Below the pieces are notes generated by a model that ran no database searches, was not told where the DNA came from, and worked only from the letters and a program-made list of their open reading frames with translations. From positions 1 through 14,645 of the forward strand of contig JAIDPP010000128.1 of NCBI GenBank assembly GCA_029062725.1: DNA of 14,645 nucleotides. The letters run 5' to 3'. Shown here one piece after another: positions 6,774 through 14,645 of the stretch. Within the stretch, counting starts at the first letter, position 1; each line of letters starts with the position of its first letter. The stretch comes from Muribaculaceae bacterium. Lineage in GTDB: Bacteria; Bacteroidota; Bacteroidia; Bacteroidales; Muribaculaceae. The position numbers and the translations under genes are program-made.

Positions 6774-7552
6774 TTCAGCAGTTCGCGTTGGCGGATGGCC
6801 TCCTGAGTGAAAATTTGGCTTTCGGCGAGGCGCCGGGTCAGAAATCTCCGATAGCCTTCGCGTCGTTCTGCCGGAGTCAGGGAGCCGTCCTCCTCTTCAA
6901 GCCATTCCTCAGGAATGAGATCAACTATCTTGCTGAGGGTCCTTGGAGTTATGGCCTGACGCATCAGGGAATTTGCTTCCTCCAGACGTGAGGCGGCGGG
7001 AAGCAGGGCATGGCGGCTGATGTAGGGGAAAGGATCAAGGGCGGCTGTCCCGGGATCTTTCCATGAATGGTGGAAATAGAGGGAGGCACCGTGGTCGATA
7101 AGCCATAGCTCGTTGTGCCATACCATCATATTGGGGTTGAGACGGGTGCGGTCAACGTTAGTCAGGAAAGCGTCAAGCCATACTATCTTCGAGGCAGTGA
7201 GAGGATCGACGTTGTTCACGGCGGGATCGAATGTGAAAGCGCCGTCAAGAAAATGAAGGCCTAAATTCATCCCTTCCGACTTACGCAACAGTTCCTGCAC
7301 TTCTTCGTCCGGTTCCGTGATGCCGAATGTGGAATCGAGGTCAAGGAAAACCAATTCAGGTGTCTTGAATTTAAAGCTCCTGGCTACCATTCCGCCAATC
7401 AGTTCGGAGATGAGGGCTTTTTTCCCATGTCCTGCACCCCGCATCTTTACAACATATCTGAAACCATCGTCGGCCTCACCGAGAAGGGGGAGGGAACCTC
7501 CCTCCCGCATCGGCAATATATATCGTGTAAGTTCTTCCTTTCGTATTTCCAT
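6770..7552 (-). CDS. HipA-like kinase-fold protein (HipA_2 type)
   Basis: This 260-residue protein is a shortened HipA-like kinase fold. YVVKMRG at 33-39 contains a lysine (K36) in the position of the ATP-binding lysine. WLDAFLTNVDRTRLNPNMMVW (125-145) matches the catalytic loop, with D134 and N139/N141. LWLIDHGASL has D153 at the metal-binding position. HipA toxins phosphorylate glutamyl-tRNA synthetase and stop growth, but this compact type lacks the usual N-terminal HipA domain. No HipB antitoxin gene is nearby, and the substrate is unknown. It is followed by DUF3037, its usual neighbour, through two tiny coupled ORFs. It lies 149 bp after jetD on the same strand and has no clear promoter of its own, so it may be transcribed with the jet genes. 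The fold call is fairly sure. Confidence 0.8.
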   Translation of the reverse strand: MEIRKEELTRYILPMREGGSLPLLGEADDGFRYVVKMRGAGHGKKALISELIGGMVARSFKFKTPELVFLDLDSTFGITEPDEEVQELLRKSEGMNLGLHFLDGAFTFDPAVNNVDPLTASKIVWLDAFLTNVDRTRLNPNMMVWHNELWLIDHGASLYFHHSWKDPGTAALDPFPYISRHALLPAASRLEEANSLMRQAITPRTLSKIVDLIPEEWLEEEDGSLTPAERREGYRRFLTRRLAESQIFTQEAIRQRELLK

Positions 7553-7625
7553 GTTGCAATCCTTTCAGGCTTTCTGTAAATTCCCTTTTATCTTCTAACG
7601 CCGGGGTAAAACTTTTGTTTTTAAG

Positions 7626-7688
7626 GAATCCCGATCGATTTTCAATCAAGAGGATTCAGGTGGCGAAATAAGGAGTGTATCGGGATTC
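7626..7688. repeat. 10 bp inverted repeat between jetD and the HipA-like gene
   Basis: GAATCCCGAT (7626-7635) and ATCGGGATTC (7679-7688) are perfect complements 43 bp apart. Inside the loop GATT (7637-7640) and AATC (7644-7647) can form a 4 bp stem. Read on the minus strand, the structure starts 13 bases after the jetD stop and is followed by TTAAAAAC, not a T run. It could be an mRNA 3' end, a processing structure, or the remnant of an insertion boundary. Confidence 0.45.
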
Positions 7689-7701
7689 TCCTGTAAAGTA
7701 T

Positions 7702-8649
7702 TCAGGAAGAGGATATAATCCCCGATTCTATCGGCTTGGCTATATATCCTTCCTGATCATAACAACGTCGGTAACGGCGAATCAGGGAAATGAGGTGCCC
7801 GAGGGAGGGGTCATCGGAGACGACATTGAGCGTGTAGGCATACTGTTTGAGATAACGTTGCCGGGTTCCGTTGGCAAGACGCGCCTCAATGTCGGGAGGA
7901 ATCAAATATCCAAGAATCCTACGGCCATCCCTAAGCCTGGATTCAAATTCTGTCTGGAATATCCGGATACCCTCCAGATCGAAATCGCCGAAATGGAAGT
8001 AGGGGTTATTAATTGTTTTTAACCATTCCACGAGATCGTTCGACTGAGGATACCTTGCCACAAAGAGCAGGGGAGGACAGTCATCCCCTACACCGGAAAA
8101 CCTCTCCCCGGGGTGCGTCTCTTCATAGACCCGCAGACAGGCCCGGAAGAGATCACGCTGAAGGGCAACCTTGCGGAAATTCTCCATATTCTCCACACCC
8201 ACCACTACCGTCTCCTCCGGGATAGAAAAGTTCTTCCAATCGCAGATGAAGAGAAAAGTTCCATCCATGGGGTTTATTACAATCTCCTTGTCATCGAGGC
8301 GCCCGGAGACTGGATGAAAACTATTTACGGCAAACCCGGGACATGCCCGTGCTTTAATTGATTTGGAATCGCCTGAATCGGCAGCGATATCGCTGCGGGC
8401 TGACTCCGAACCCAATAGTTCCAAAGCACGGTAGGGGTCGCGCAGCAGAGCGTTATGACGCTCCATATAGTCAAGGAATATGGCGCGGTCCTTAAGTCGA
8501 TAGCTCTTGCGCGAACCGGAATAAACTCGGAGCAACACCCCCTCCTGCACAAGAGTATCGACCCATTCCCCCTTCATTTCACTTGAGGGGATTGAAGCCC
8601 CCTCAAGCAGTCCGATAATTCTTCGGATAAGTTTTTCCGTTACCTTCAT
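7702..8649 (-). CDS. jetD: Wadjet JetD: Toprim-domain nuclease subunit
   Basis: JetD is the topoisomerase-VI-like Toprim subunit that cuts DNA loaded by the JetABC condensin complex. The 315-residue protein has a basic N-terminal half with winged-helix character (1-60). The C-terminal Toprim part has E153 in VVVGVENMENF, the beta strand LLFVARY (195-200), and D222/D224 with E226 in HFGDFDLEGIRIF. These match the metal-binding acidic residues of DUF2220-type JetD proteins (VEN...GDxDxEG). It is shorter than the roughly 390 residues I recall for type I JetD. The start codon overlaps the jetC stop as ATGA, so translation is coupled and the start is well fixed. It is the last gene of the jet operon. 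The role comes from known Wadjet biochemistry and is not shown by the sequence alone. Confidence 0.88.
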   Translation of the reverse strand: MKVTEKLIRRIIGLLEGASIPSSEMKGEWVDTLVQEGVLLRVYSGSRKSYRLKDRAIFLDYMERHNALLRDPYRALELLGSESARSDIAADSGDSKSIKARACPGFAVNSFHPVSGRLDDKEIVINPMDGTFLFICDWKNFSIPEETVVVGVENMENFRKVALQRDLFRACLRVYEETHPGERFSGVGDDCPPLLFVARYPQSNDLVEWLKTINNPYFHFGDFDLEGIRIFQTEFESRLRDGRRILGYLIPPDIEARLANGTRQRYLKQYAYTLNVVSDDPSLGHLISLIRRYRRCYDQEGYIAKPIESGIISSS

Positions 8650-11600
8650 AGCGGGTCGGAATATCCGGGTCCTGAATCATCCTTCACCCCCTGCCGGATA
8701 TTAAGAATGGGGTGTACTGTAGTATTGGTTCTTTTATCTTTGGTGAGCATATATATCCAGCGATATGACAATGGGCTATGCACTTTAGGCGAGGAATTGG
8801 CGATATAGATACCACGCGCATTGGCAAACTCCACAATTCCCTTGATATTCTCCTCGGCGAGTTTGCCGATCTCATCCATCATGCAATGCAGAGCGAAAGG
8901 TCCCGACTTCTTCCCGATACGCGTCTTGAACACATTGATCAGTAGGATATTAATGATAGCCTTCACCAAAATATCCGTTCCATCAGAGCCGATATTGCGT
9001 ATATTGTCGATCCATCCGGTGGAATTGTCGTTTTCCTCCACATTTAGTTTCAGGGAGAAATTATCCGTGAGGCGGACCTCATCAATCTCCTTGTTATCCT
9101 CAAGAATCTTGGAAAGACGCCTGAGCCATTCCACAGCTTCAAGATTTGCCCGGTCTTTCTCCTCAAAAGAGAAAAGATTTGCCTCACCGATCTCGAGTCC
9201 GTGCCGACTCCAGAAATCATGAATATTCCGCAGAGTGGTAATGATGGGATTCTCGCTCTTGTCAAGACGCAACTCTATGCGTCGTATCACACCTGCAAAT
9301 GATTTCCTGGCGAAGTCGGTATTCACCTCATTCACCACTTTGCGAATTTCCGTCTCCCGCTCCGCCAGAGTGGAATATTCGCGCGATATAAGACCCAGCA
9401 CATTGATGTATAATCCGTTGGATGTGGTCTGGAAATCCTGAATCTTATTGTTCTCGACAAATTCCCTTACACTCTCGGCATACCGGATATAGTCAGAGTC
9501 CGTTTTGAACTCGGTCGGGAAATTGAAAGGCACAGGTTGTTTGAATTGATCATGGAAGGTCACAACATGTTTTTTTAGTTTCTCGATACCGGTATGCACC
9601 CTGTCGGTGTAGTCGCGTATATCCCGGATTATATTCCGGCAAGGTTCGGATGTGGTGAGCGGAGGAATCTCGTTAAGGAAGGCTGGACATGAAGGTTTCT
9701 TAAAGAAATCCTCAGCTGTCACTATATCCTCATGAAGGCTTTCGATAGCGGTTTTCAAGGAATCTCTGACAGTATGACATTCATCAATCTCGCGGGAGAT
9801 TTTCGAGGTTTTCCCACGATATTTCTCCTCCATTTCCGTTTTCTTTATCCGTAGAGAGTCGCGTCGAGCCTTGAAATCTCCTATCCGGTCGATATATTCC
9901 TCCTTCTCCTTGCGGTAAACGGCGATCACCGATTGATTCCTCTCTATTTCAGCCAGCATACTTTCAGTGGCGGATAGTTTAGTGCGCCATTCCTGAAGTA
10001 TTTCCGTATCGACTCCCTCTTTCTTAAGCGCTTCGGTTTTGGAGGCGGTCAGTTTGAGGATCTCTTCCTCGGTCTGACGTTCATGAGCGTTTATAGTATC
10101 TTTAAGATGGCGGTTCAGTTCCCAGGTATTATCACGAAGACTATCCTCTTTCTCCCTGCGTCTTTTCTCTGAAGCTTTTTTATCGTTTTTCCACTTATGG
10201 CGGATGGACTCGACTTCCAGCTGCGCGGCTTTCTGTTCTTTCTCGAGGTCTTCCTTCTCCTTTTCCAGTTTAAGAAGCGTCTTGCCCATCTCCTCCTTGG
10301 CCTTACGCAACAGATTGTTGAGATCATCGGTGGCGCGGTTGCGTCGTTGGGGTAAAGTCATCAATCGGCCTCTGACACCCTCCTTCTCTTTCTTGACCTC
10401 GTTAAAATCGGCCATCCTGCGTGTCTTGCTCTTGGCAATCTCCCGATCCTTATCAGAGATAAGCTCATTAAGTATCTCTCTCTTCTTTTGCAGCTTATGA
10501 TTCAGCTCATCGAGATTCAGCCTGATTTCATTCGGGGTCCGTACATTTGGTGTGAGTCCGGAAAGGTCGATATTTACTCCGAAGAAAGAGGATGCGGAAG
10601 CGGAAGCGGCATCCAGCGAAGGGGATAACTGGGTATTATAGAGCACAGTTTTCTCATTCGCAACCCGTCCGATGGTTTCTATCCAACCCTCCACATTCGC
10701 GTCGAGCCATTCGATCAGCGAACCTTTGGATTTAAGCAACAGCTCGTTCTCCTCATCAATTACCGTTTTGAGCATCTCGGTGGTTTTCCGAGCCTCCGAG
10801 ATATCGTCGCGACGCTCCTCCTCGATTCTTAGGCGGTCGTTCTCAATGGCGTTGGAGATGGCTTCGAGTCGGTGGGATAGGGTTTCTTCAGTCAATATTA
10901 ATTCCTTCTCCTCAGAGGCAAGAGATGTAAGCCGATTTTGGAGTTCCTCTGTTTCGCGAAGGTAGAGAGGAGTATGGCGGGTTTCCTGAATACGTAAATC
11001 CAAACGGTGGATCTCCTCCGCCATAGCTTCCTTACGCCGTGACACGACATCCTCCTTGCGACGGTAATTCTCATCGAGATTCTCCAGCTCCTTATCTGTC
11101 TCCTTCCGTAAGGAGGCGAGTTCATCGTTGAGCTGTTTCAGGTTAGCCGCCATCTTCTCCTGCGTCTCGCGTTTGAATATGAGGAGGCGTCCCTTACTGT
11201 CATCGACAAGGCGGTCGAAACGTGCGGCTACATCGCCGGCTTTTTGTTCAAGAAGCAGGATCTGCGCCTGAAGATGTTGGCGGTTACTCTCATAGCGCGG
11301 TTTATCCTCGTTTAGCCGCAGCATTTTCGCGATTCCCAGTTCCTCATATTTTTTTCGCGCTTTCTCGGCTATACGGATATTTTCCTCTGCGACTCCCAGA
11401 TCCATTGTGACCTTGTTCATCTCCTTTTCTCGGGCGGAGGCAAGTGCATCCCTCTTTTCGCCGAGTTTTACGAGTCGGGCGTGGATATCGTTTAATTCCA
11501 CTTTCAGTCCGGGAAGCCGACGGCGCGCTTCGGGATAAGCGTAGTTCAGGTGTCCGCAAAGTTCGCGGATGAAGGTGCTTTGGGCTATAATTTCCGAGCC

Positions 11601-12362
11601 CGTTGCAATTATCTCCCGGGCTTTCGTCAGCGTCTCAATCTCCCCTTTCCGGTTAGGTTCGATCCAGAGACGGGTATCATGAAAAATTGCGGAAAGATTC
11701 TTGAGCTGTTCGGCAAAGAATCTGAGCCTTACGGCGGGCTCTTCCTCCCCCATCGATCGGATAATGGTGGATTTGATGAAATCGGCGTCAATGCGGTCGT
11801 TTAGAAAAACGTTGGTAAGCATCCGGGTAAGGTTGTCGGAGCTTGAAGTGCGCATAAGGTGGTAGCGGTCGTATGAACGCTGGAGTTTTGAATGGGGGTT
11901 GCCGAAAATAATGTCGCGGTAGTCGTTATAGCTTGCCACGATATTGCTGATTTCCGTTCCGGATTTTATTACCCGTCGTCTAACCTCCAAAAAATCGCTC
12001 GTCACTATTCCGTTCTCATCGATCAGCCAGTCTTTAGAGAAGGGTCCGTCAGCAAATCTATAGACCGCCCTTGCGTTCTGCCGCGAGACAATAACCGAAA
12101 AAGGGCGGTCGTCGTCGCGCTCCACTTCATAGACGATGTATGAATTGCTGTGCGGGAGATAGAACTGGTCGAATTTCTTCTGCCCCTGGATGCGTATTCC
12201 GAGCCTCGATGGGTCGGCGTTATAGAAGAAGAGGAGCGCGCGCAGAATCGTACTTTTCCCCACTCCCTGTGTGCCGGAGAAATGCGTGTTGCCGTCTATG
12301 CGGATTTCCGCATACGGTATATTGGCGCTATTGATAAAAAAGATCTTACTAAGCTGTCTCAT
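8646..12362 (-). CDS. jetC: Wadjet JetC: SMC/MukB-like ATPase
   Basis: JetC is the SMC-like motor of the Wadjet complex; its ATP-driven heads extrude DNA loops. The protein has 1238 residues from the ATG at 12362. The N-terminal head has Walker A GTQGVGKST at 30-38 (K36). Long charged coiled coils run from about 285 to 545 and 620 to 900. They flank a short hinge near 548-615 containing SSFFGVNIDLSGL. The C-terminal head has the ABC signature-like GSDGTDIL near 1125 and Walker B CMMDEIGKL with D1163 and E1164. The switch region reads IANSSP, with Asn where many ABC ATPases have His. The ATG is preferred over an in-frame TTG at 12377. It overlaps the end of jetB by 14 bp. Family placement rests on domain order, size and the neighbouring JetA, B and D genes. 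Confidence 0.92.
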   Translation of the reverse strand: MRQLSKIFFINSANIPYAEIRIDGNTHFSGTQGVGKSTILRALLFFYNADPSRLGIRIQGQKKFDQFYLPHSNSYIVYEVERDDDRPFSVIVSRQNARAVYRFADGPFSKDWLIDENGIVTSDFLEVRRRVIKSGTEISNIVASYNDYRDIIFGNPHSKLQRSYDRYHLMRTSSSDNLTRMLTNVFLNDRIDADFIKSTIIRSMGEEEPAVRLRFFAEQLKNLSAIFHDTRLWIEPNRKGEIETLTKAREIIATGSEIIAQSTFIRELCGHLNYAYPEARRRLPGLKVELNDIHARLVKLGEKRDALASAREKEMNKVTMDLGVAEENIRIAEKARKKYEELGIAKMLRLNEDKPRYESNRQHLQAQILLLEQKAGDVAARFDRLVDDSKGRLLIFKRETQEKMAANLKQLNDELASLRKETDKELENLDENYRRKEDVVSRRKEAMAEEIHRLDLRIQETRHTPLYLRETEELQNRLTSLASEEKELILTEETLSHRLEAISNAIENDRLRIEEERRDDISEARKTTEMLKTVIDEENELLLKSKGSLIEWLDANVEGWIETIGRVANEKTVLYNTQLSPSLDAASASASSFFGVNIDLSGLTPNVRTPNEIRLNLDELNHKLQKKREILNELISDKDREIAKSKTRRMADFNEVKKEKEGVRGRLMTLPQRRNRATDDLNNLLRKAKEEMGKTLLKLEKEKEDLEKEQKAAQLEVESIRHKWKNDKKASEKRRREKEDSLRDNTWELNRHLKDTINAHERQTEEEILKLTASKTEALKKEGVDTEILQEWRTKLSATESMLAEIERNQSVIAVYRKEKEEYIDRIGDFKARRDSLRIKKTEMEEKYRGKTSKISREIDECHTVRDSLKTAIESLHEDIVTAEDFFKKPSCPAFLNEIPPLTTSEPCRNIIRDIRDYTDRVHTGIEKLKKHVVTFHDQFKQPVPFNFPTEFKTDSDYIRYAESVREFVENNKIQDFQTTSNGLYINVLGLISREYSTLAERETEIRKVVNEVNTDFARKSFAGVIRRIELRLDKSENPIITTLRNIHDFWSRHGLEIGEANLFSFEEKDRANLEAVEWLRRLSKILEDNKEIDEVRLTDNFSLKLNVEENDNSTGWIDNIRNIGSDGTDILVKAIINILLINVFKTRIGKKSGPFALHCMMDEIGKLAEENIKGIVEFANARGIYIANSSPKVHSPLSYRWIYMLTKDKRTNTTVHPILNIRQGVKDDSGPGYSDPL

Positions 12363-12894
12363 CGTCGGATTCTTCAAAAGTTAACATTCCCACAAGTTCT
12401 TCAAGATATAGGAAGGCATTTGTGGCCTGATATTCCTCGGCGTCATTGTCAACGGTCTCGATGAATCCCTGTCGCAGAAGCTCGTCGATAAGCCGGGAGG
12501 CTATTTCAGAATTGCGGTCCTTGTTGTCGTATAGTCCCGCGGCCTTATCCTTGAGTTCGATATCGGCGTCAATCCCGTGAAGGAGCCGGCTTAGCTTGAA
12601 TCTGAAACCGGGTCCGAAGGCCGCATCCCAGGCCTTAAGGAAATCAAGCACGTCGATCCAGTGAGAGAACCGTTCAAGTTTACGAGCCAGATCGGTGCGG
12701 TTTTCTGAACGTGTCATGTAGAAAAAGCCGTCTCCTTCTGTAAGAATAAGGCCGATACGTTCGAAATATCCGGTATATTCGGGCAGATTGTCCTCAATGT
12801 CACGGAACATATCGCGTTGATGGTCTGAAAGACTGTCGCGTGAGATGAAGTTTCCACGGATCAGCCGGTCGTATGTCTGTTTAAGATATTTCAT
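12349..12894 (-). CDS. jetB: Wadjet JetB: KITE-like (MukE/MksE type) subunit
   Basis: JetB proteins are small winged-helix (KITE) subunits that bind the kleisin JetA and help hold DNA. The 181-residue product has two winged-helix-like segments. One is about residues 35-65, with YFERIGLILTEGDGFFYMTR as wing. The other is about 120-165, with LIDELLRQGFIETVD. The acidic C-terminus (EESDDETA) is probably flexible. Position, size and secondary structure fit MukE/MksE. There is no single diagnostic motif, so the call leans on context. The ATG at 12894 overlaps the jetA stop as ATGA, exactly as at jetC/jetD, and is preferred. A further in-frame ATG at 12942 would add 16 residues and overlap jetA by 52 bp. 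Confidence 0.82.
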   Translation of the reverse strand: MKYLKQTYDRLIRGNFISRDSLSDHQRDMFRDIEDNLPEYTGYFERIGLILTEGDGFFYMTRSENRTDLARKLERFSHWIDVLDFLKAWDAAFGPGFRFKLSRLLHGIDADIELKDKAAGLYDNKDRNSEIASRLIDELLRQGFIETVDNDAEEYQATNAFLYLEELVGMLTFEESDDETA

Positions 12895-14093
12895 TTCAAT
12901 GCGGTGATTAGGGGATATGAAAAGTTTCCGGATTCCCTCCATTCACCGGTGAAATAGAGGATATCTACCAGTTTCTGCACTAATTGTGAATAATACTCCA
13001 GTCGCTTGCCGACAGACTGCTCCTTCTCGTATGGATAATTCATAACGAAAGAGAAAAGGTCTGTATCCGAAAGGAGGAATTTTGTTCCCAGAGAATCGAG
13101 ATCCACATAGTCGGCCTCGATAGGTTCGGAATTGAAATCGCCCTCTGATAGTGGAGGAGCGGCCTTTCTGTCGGCTGTCATCGCTTTTGCTATGGTCTTG
13201 CGGACTTCCTCCAGAATGGCGGATCCGTCATCGGTGAGGCGCAGATATGCAAGGGATGGCTTCAGCGGAGAGGGGGATAAAGGTTCGAGGAAGATGTCGG
13301 TCCTCTCCTCGAGCACCCGGAGGAGGTCGGTAGCGGTTGTCCAGACAAACTGATCCTTGAGCATCTTCACCCGCCGTATCTTCTTCACCATCCGGTCCTG
13401 ACGGTCGATGCGGTGGAGATACTCGCGGATCACGGCCTGCTGCTCTATGATAGTACGGCTCACTTCATTCAGTTCGATCCTTACAGAGATTATCAGGGTA
13501 GAGAGCTGGTCGTCAGGTGCGAAGTGTTCGAAGGTCGAGCTACGGTCGTCGAGCAGTTCCTGCGTATTGTCAACAAGACGGTTTATCTCGCTGATGTTGG
13601 TAAGGAATTTCTTGAGGCGTTCTCGCTTGATGATGTAATTGGCCTCCTGCTTGAAAGTGTCGTTTACATTGCGTTTCAGATCGATAACCTTTCGGCTTGA
13701 CAACTGAGCTATATTGCGTAGATTGCGCTTCACTTTCCGGAGATATTTCACCTGCCGCACGGGATTGTCGCGTTCCAGGAGATAGAAACTGATGTTTTCC
13801 TTCAGCAGCTCTACCTGATCGGCCACTGCCGAACCGGTAATGTCCTCATTGGCTAAAAGGACTTCCTCGAAAAACTGTAGATAGGATTCCTCAAGTTCAA
13901 GCGAGTCGCCCTCTTCTCGTATCACGCCGTGGTCGATAAGGAAGGATAGGCGTCCGACATCGGTGAATGACAGCGCGTCATCACGGGTGAAATCTATCTC
14001 CCGGCGATGGTAGAACATCTCGGCTATCAGGCGTTTGTCCTGATATAGTCTGTTGAGGAGTTCGGTTATGTTTCTGAAGCTTTTCTGTATCAT
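12891..14093 (-). CDS. jetA: Wadjet JetA: kleisin-like subunit
   Basis: JetA bridges the two JetC heads like MukF or a kleisin and dimerises the complex. The 400-residue protein opens with a helical region and a winged-helix-like stretch at about 35-70 (DVGRLSFLIDHGVIREEGDSLEL). Residues 115-250 form a long helical domain. A linker rich in Pro, Ala and acidic residues spans about 285-325 (APPLSEGDFNSEPIEADYVD), as expected of a kleisin linker. The C-terminus is another small helical or winged domain. No signal peptide or membrane segment is present. It is the first gene of the operon, directly after a near-consensus promoter, with a leader of about 30 nt. I infer the identity mainly from domain layout and the JetBCD neighbours. 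The Wadjet subtype (I, II or III) cannot be decided by eye. Confidence 0.82.
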   Translation of the reverse strand: MIQKSFRNITELLNRLYQDKRLIAEMFYHRREIDFTRDDALSFTDVGRLSFLIDHGVIREEGDSLELEESYLQFFEEVLLANEDITGSAVADQVELLKENISFYLLERDNPVRQVKYLRKVKRNLRNIAQLSSRKVIDLKRNVNDTFKQEANYIIKRERLKKFLTNISEINRLVDNTQELLDDRSSTFEHFAPDDQLSTLIISVRIELNEVSRTIIEQQAVIREYLHRIDRQDRMVKKIRRVKMLKDQFVWTTATDLLRVLEERTDIFLEPLSPSPLKPSLAYLRLTDDGSAILEEVRKTIAKAMTADRKAAPPLSEGDFNSEPIEADYVDLDSLGTKFLLSDTDLFSFVMNYPYEKEQSVGKRLEYYSQLVQKLVDILYFTGEWRESGNFSYPLITALK

Positions 14094-14130
14094 TGGAGAC
14101 AGCGAGCGGAGAAGAGGATTACTTTTATGA

Positions 14131-14162
14131 CAAAATTAATAAAATATCAGAGATATGGCAAA
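14131..14162 (-). promoter_or_regulatory. Promoter of the jetABCD operon
   Basis: On the minus strand TTTG (14162-14159), exactly 20 bp, then TAATTTTG (14138-14131), an exact match to the Bacteroidetes TTTG/TAnnTTTG promoter. Transcription is predicted to start near 14124, about 30 nt before the jetA ATG at 14093. No inverted repeat suggesting an operator was seen around it. Confidence 0.8.
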
Positions 14163-14245
14163 GAAAAGTCAAGCCGGATCTCGAAAATCGGATAGGATTG
14201 ATTGCTTTTCCGGTGTCGGGATTGTTATAATAAAAAAGATAAGCT

Positions 14246-14645
14246 ATGGAAATACATGATGAACTCCCTGAAGAGATAAGGGAGAACGCGGCGTTTATGA
14301 ATATAATGGGGCGTCGGAGTGTGAGAAAATATACTGAAGAGAAGATCAGTGACGATAAACTTTCAGGCTTGCTTCATGCCGCTATGAGTGCCCCGAGCGG
14401 AGTGAACAGGCAGCCCTGGGAGTTTGTGGTAGTAAATGACAAGGAACTATTGAAGTCGTTGGCAGCGGCTTTGCCATACGCCAAAATGACCGCAGAGGCT
14501 CCGCTGGCTATAGTGGTCTGCGGCAATAAGGAAAGATTCTTAGATGGTATAGACGACACCCTTTGGGAGCAAGATCTCTCGGCTTCCTCAGAGAATATCC
14601 TTTTGGCTGCCCATGCCTTAGGATTGGGAGCTGTATGGACCTGCA
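14246..14645 (+). CDS. Nitroreductase-family protein, N-terminal part (cut by window end)
   Basis: 133 residues of an FMN-dependent nitroreductase-fold oxidoreductase are present; such proteins are usually about 170-200 residues. RRSVRKY (23-29) supplies the arginines that contact the FMN phosphate. SAPSGVNRQPWEFVVV (48-63) is the second FMN-binding stretch. AHALGLGAVWTC near the window end is the start of the third conserved block. The physiological substrate is unknown; these enzymes reduce nitro compounds, quinones or other acceptors with NAD(P)H. It is transcribed divergently from jetA across a 152 bp gap. AT-rich sequence (TTATAATAAAAAAG) precedes the ATG, but no good promoter match was found. 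The gene probably marks the core-genome flank of the defence block. Confidence 0.9.
   Translation, partial: MEIHDELPEEIRENAAFMNIMGRRSVRKYTEEKISDDKLSGLLHAAMSAPSGVNRQPWEFVVVNDKELLKSLAAALPYAKMTAEAPLAIVVCGNKERFLDGIDDTLWEQDLSASSENILLAAHALGLGAVWTC

Noticed and set aside
6770..7552. HipBA toxin-antitoxin locus
   Set aside because: No HipB-like helix-turn-helix gene is present and the protein is the short HipA_2 type; DUF3037 is not a known antitoxin.
12363..12377. Upstream TTG start for jetC
   Set aside because: An ATG five codons later at 12362 is a better start and keeps the conserved beginning of the head domain.
12892..12942. Longer jetB start at 12942
   Set aside because: It would overlap jetA by 52 bp; the ATG at 12894 makes an ATGA overlap identical to the jetC/jetD junction.
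14596..14645. Adapter sequence at the right end, as at the left end
   Set aside because: The last bases read as conserved nitroreductase (LGLGAVWTC) and do not resemble adapter.

Overview
The window reads as a metagenome-derived contig from a gut-type member of the Bacteroidales, possibly Muribaculaceae-like; the family is inferred. Support for this is the Bacteroidetes promoter grammar (TTTG, about 20 bp, then TAnnTTTG) ahead of several genes, start sites without Shine-Dalgarno sequences, a class III fructose-1,6-bisphosphatase, and protein sequences of familiar Bacteroidales type. Bases 1-50 are not genomic. They match an Illumina Nextera i7 adapter, including an exact copy of index N712, so the left edge is the broken end of an assembled contig.

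Layout. Left part (51-6260) is mostly housekeeping. It holds the 5' part of fbp on the minus strand, a 386 bp intergenic stretch with the fbp promoter and a long imperfect hairpin, and a small macrodomain-like protein on the plus strand. These are followed by a convergent SprT-like zinc metalloprotease, a small antibiotic-biosynthesis-monooxygenase-type protein with a textbook terminator, and a full-length carB (carbamoyl-phosphate synthase large subunit). CarB looks unusually like the eukaryotic CAD enzyme and has no carA beside it.

Right part (6305-14093, all minus strand) is accessory or defence-like. Read in the direction of transcription it is jetA-jetB-jetC-jetD, a complete Wadjet-type SMC anti-plasmid system. 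JetA is the kleisin-like subunit, JetB the KITE-like subunit, JetC the SMC-like ATPase and JetD the Toprim nuclease. The genes overlap by a few bases and are driven by a near-perfect promoter at 14131-14162. About 150 bp downstream follow a HipA-like kinase-fold protein and a DUF3037 protein. These two are joined by two tiny ORFs (10 and 11 codons) through three successive ATGA stop/start overlaps. The second tiny ORF looks like a duplicate of the DUF3037 start region. The window ends in the 5' part of a divergent nitroreductase-family gene.

How the genes work together: the four Jet proteins should form one complex that extrudes and cleaves foreign circular DNA. The HipA-like/DUF3037 pair is a recurrent gene pair of unknown function, and its place in the same co-directional block makes a functional link possible but unproven. 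No tRNA, rRNA, CRISPR array or insertion sequence was seen.
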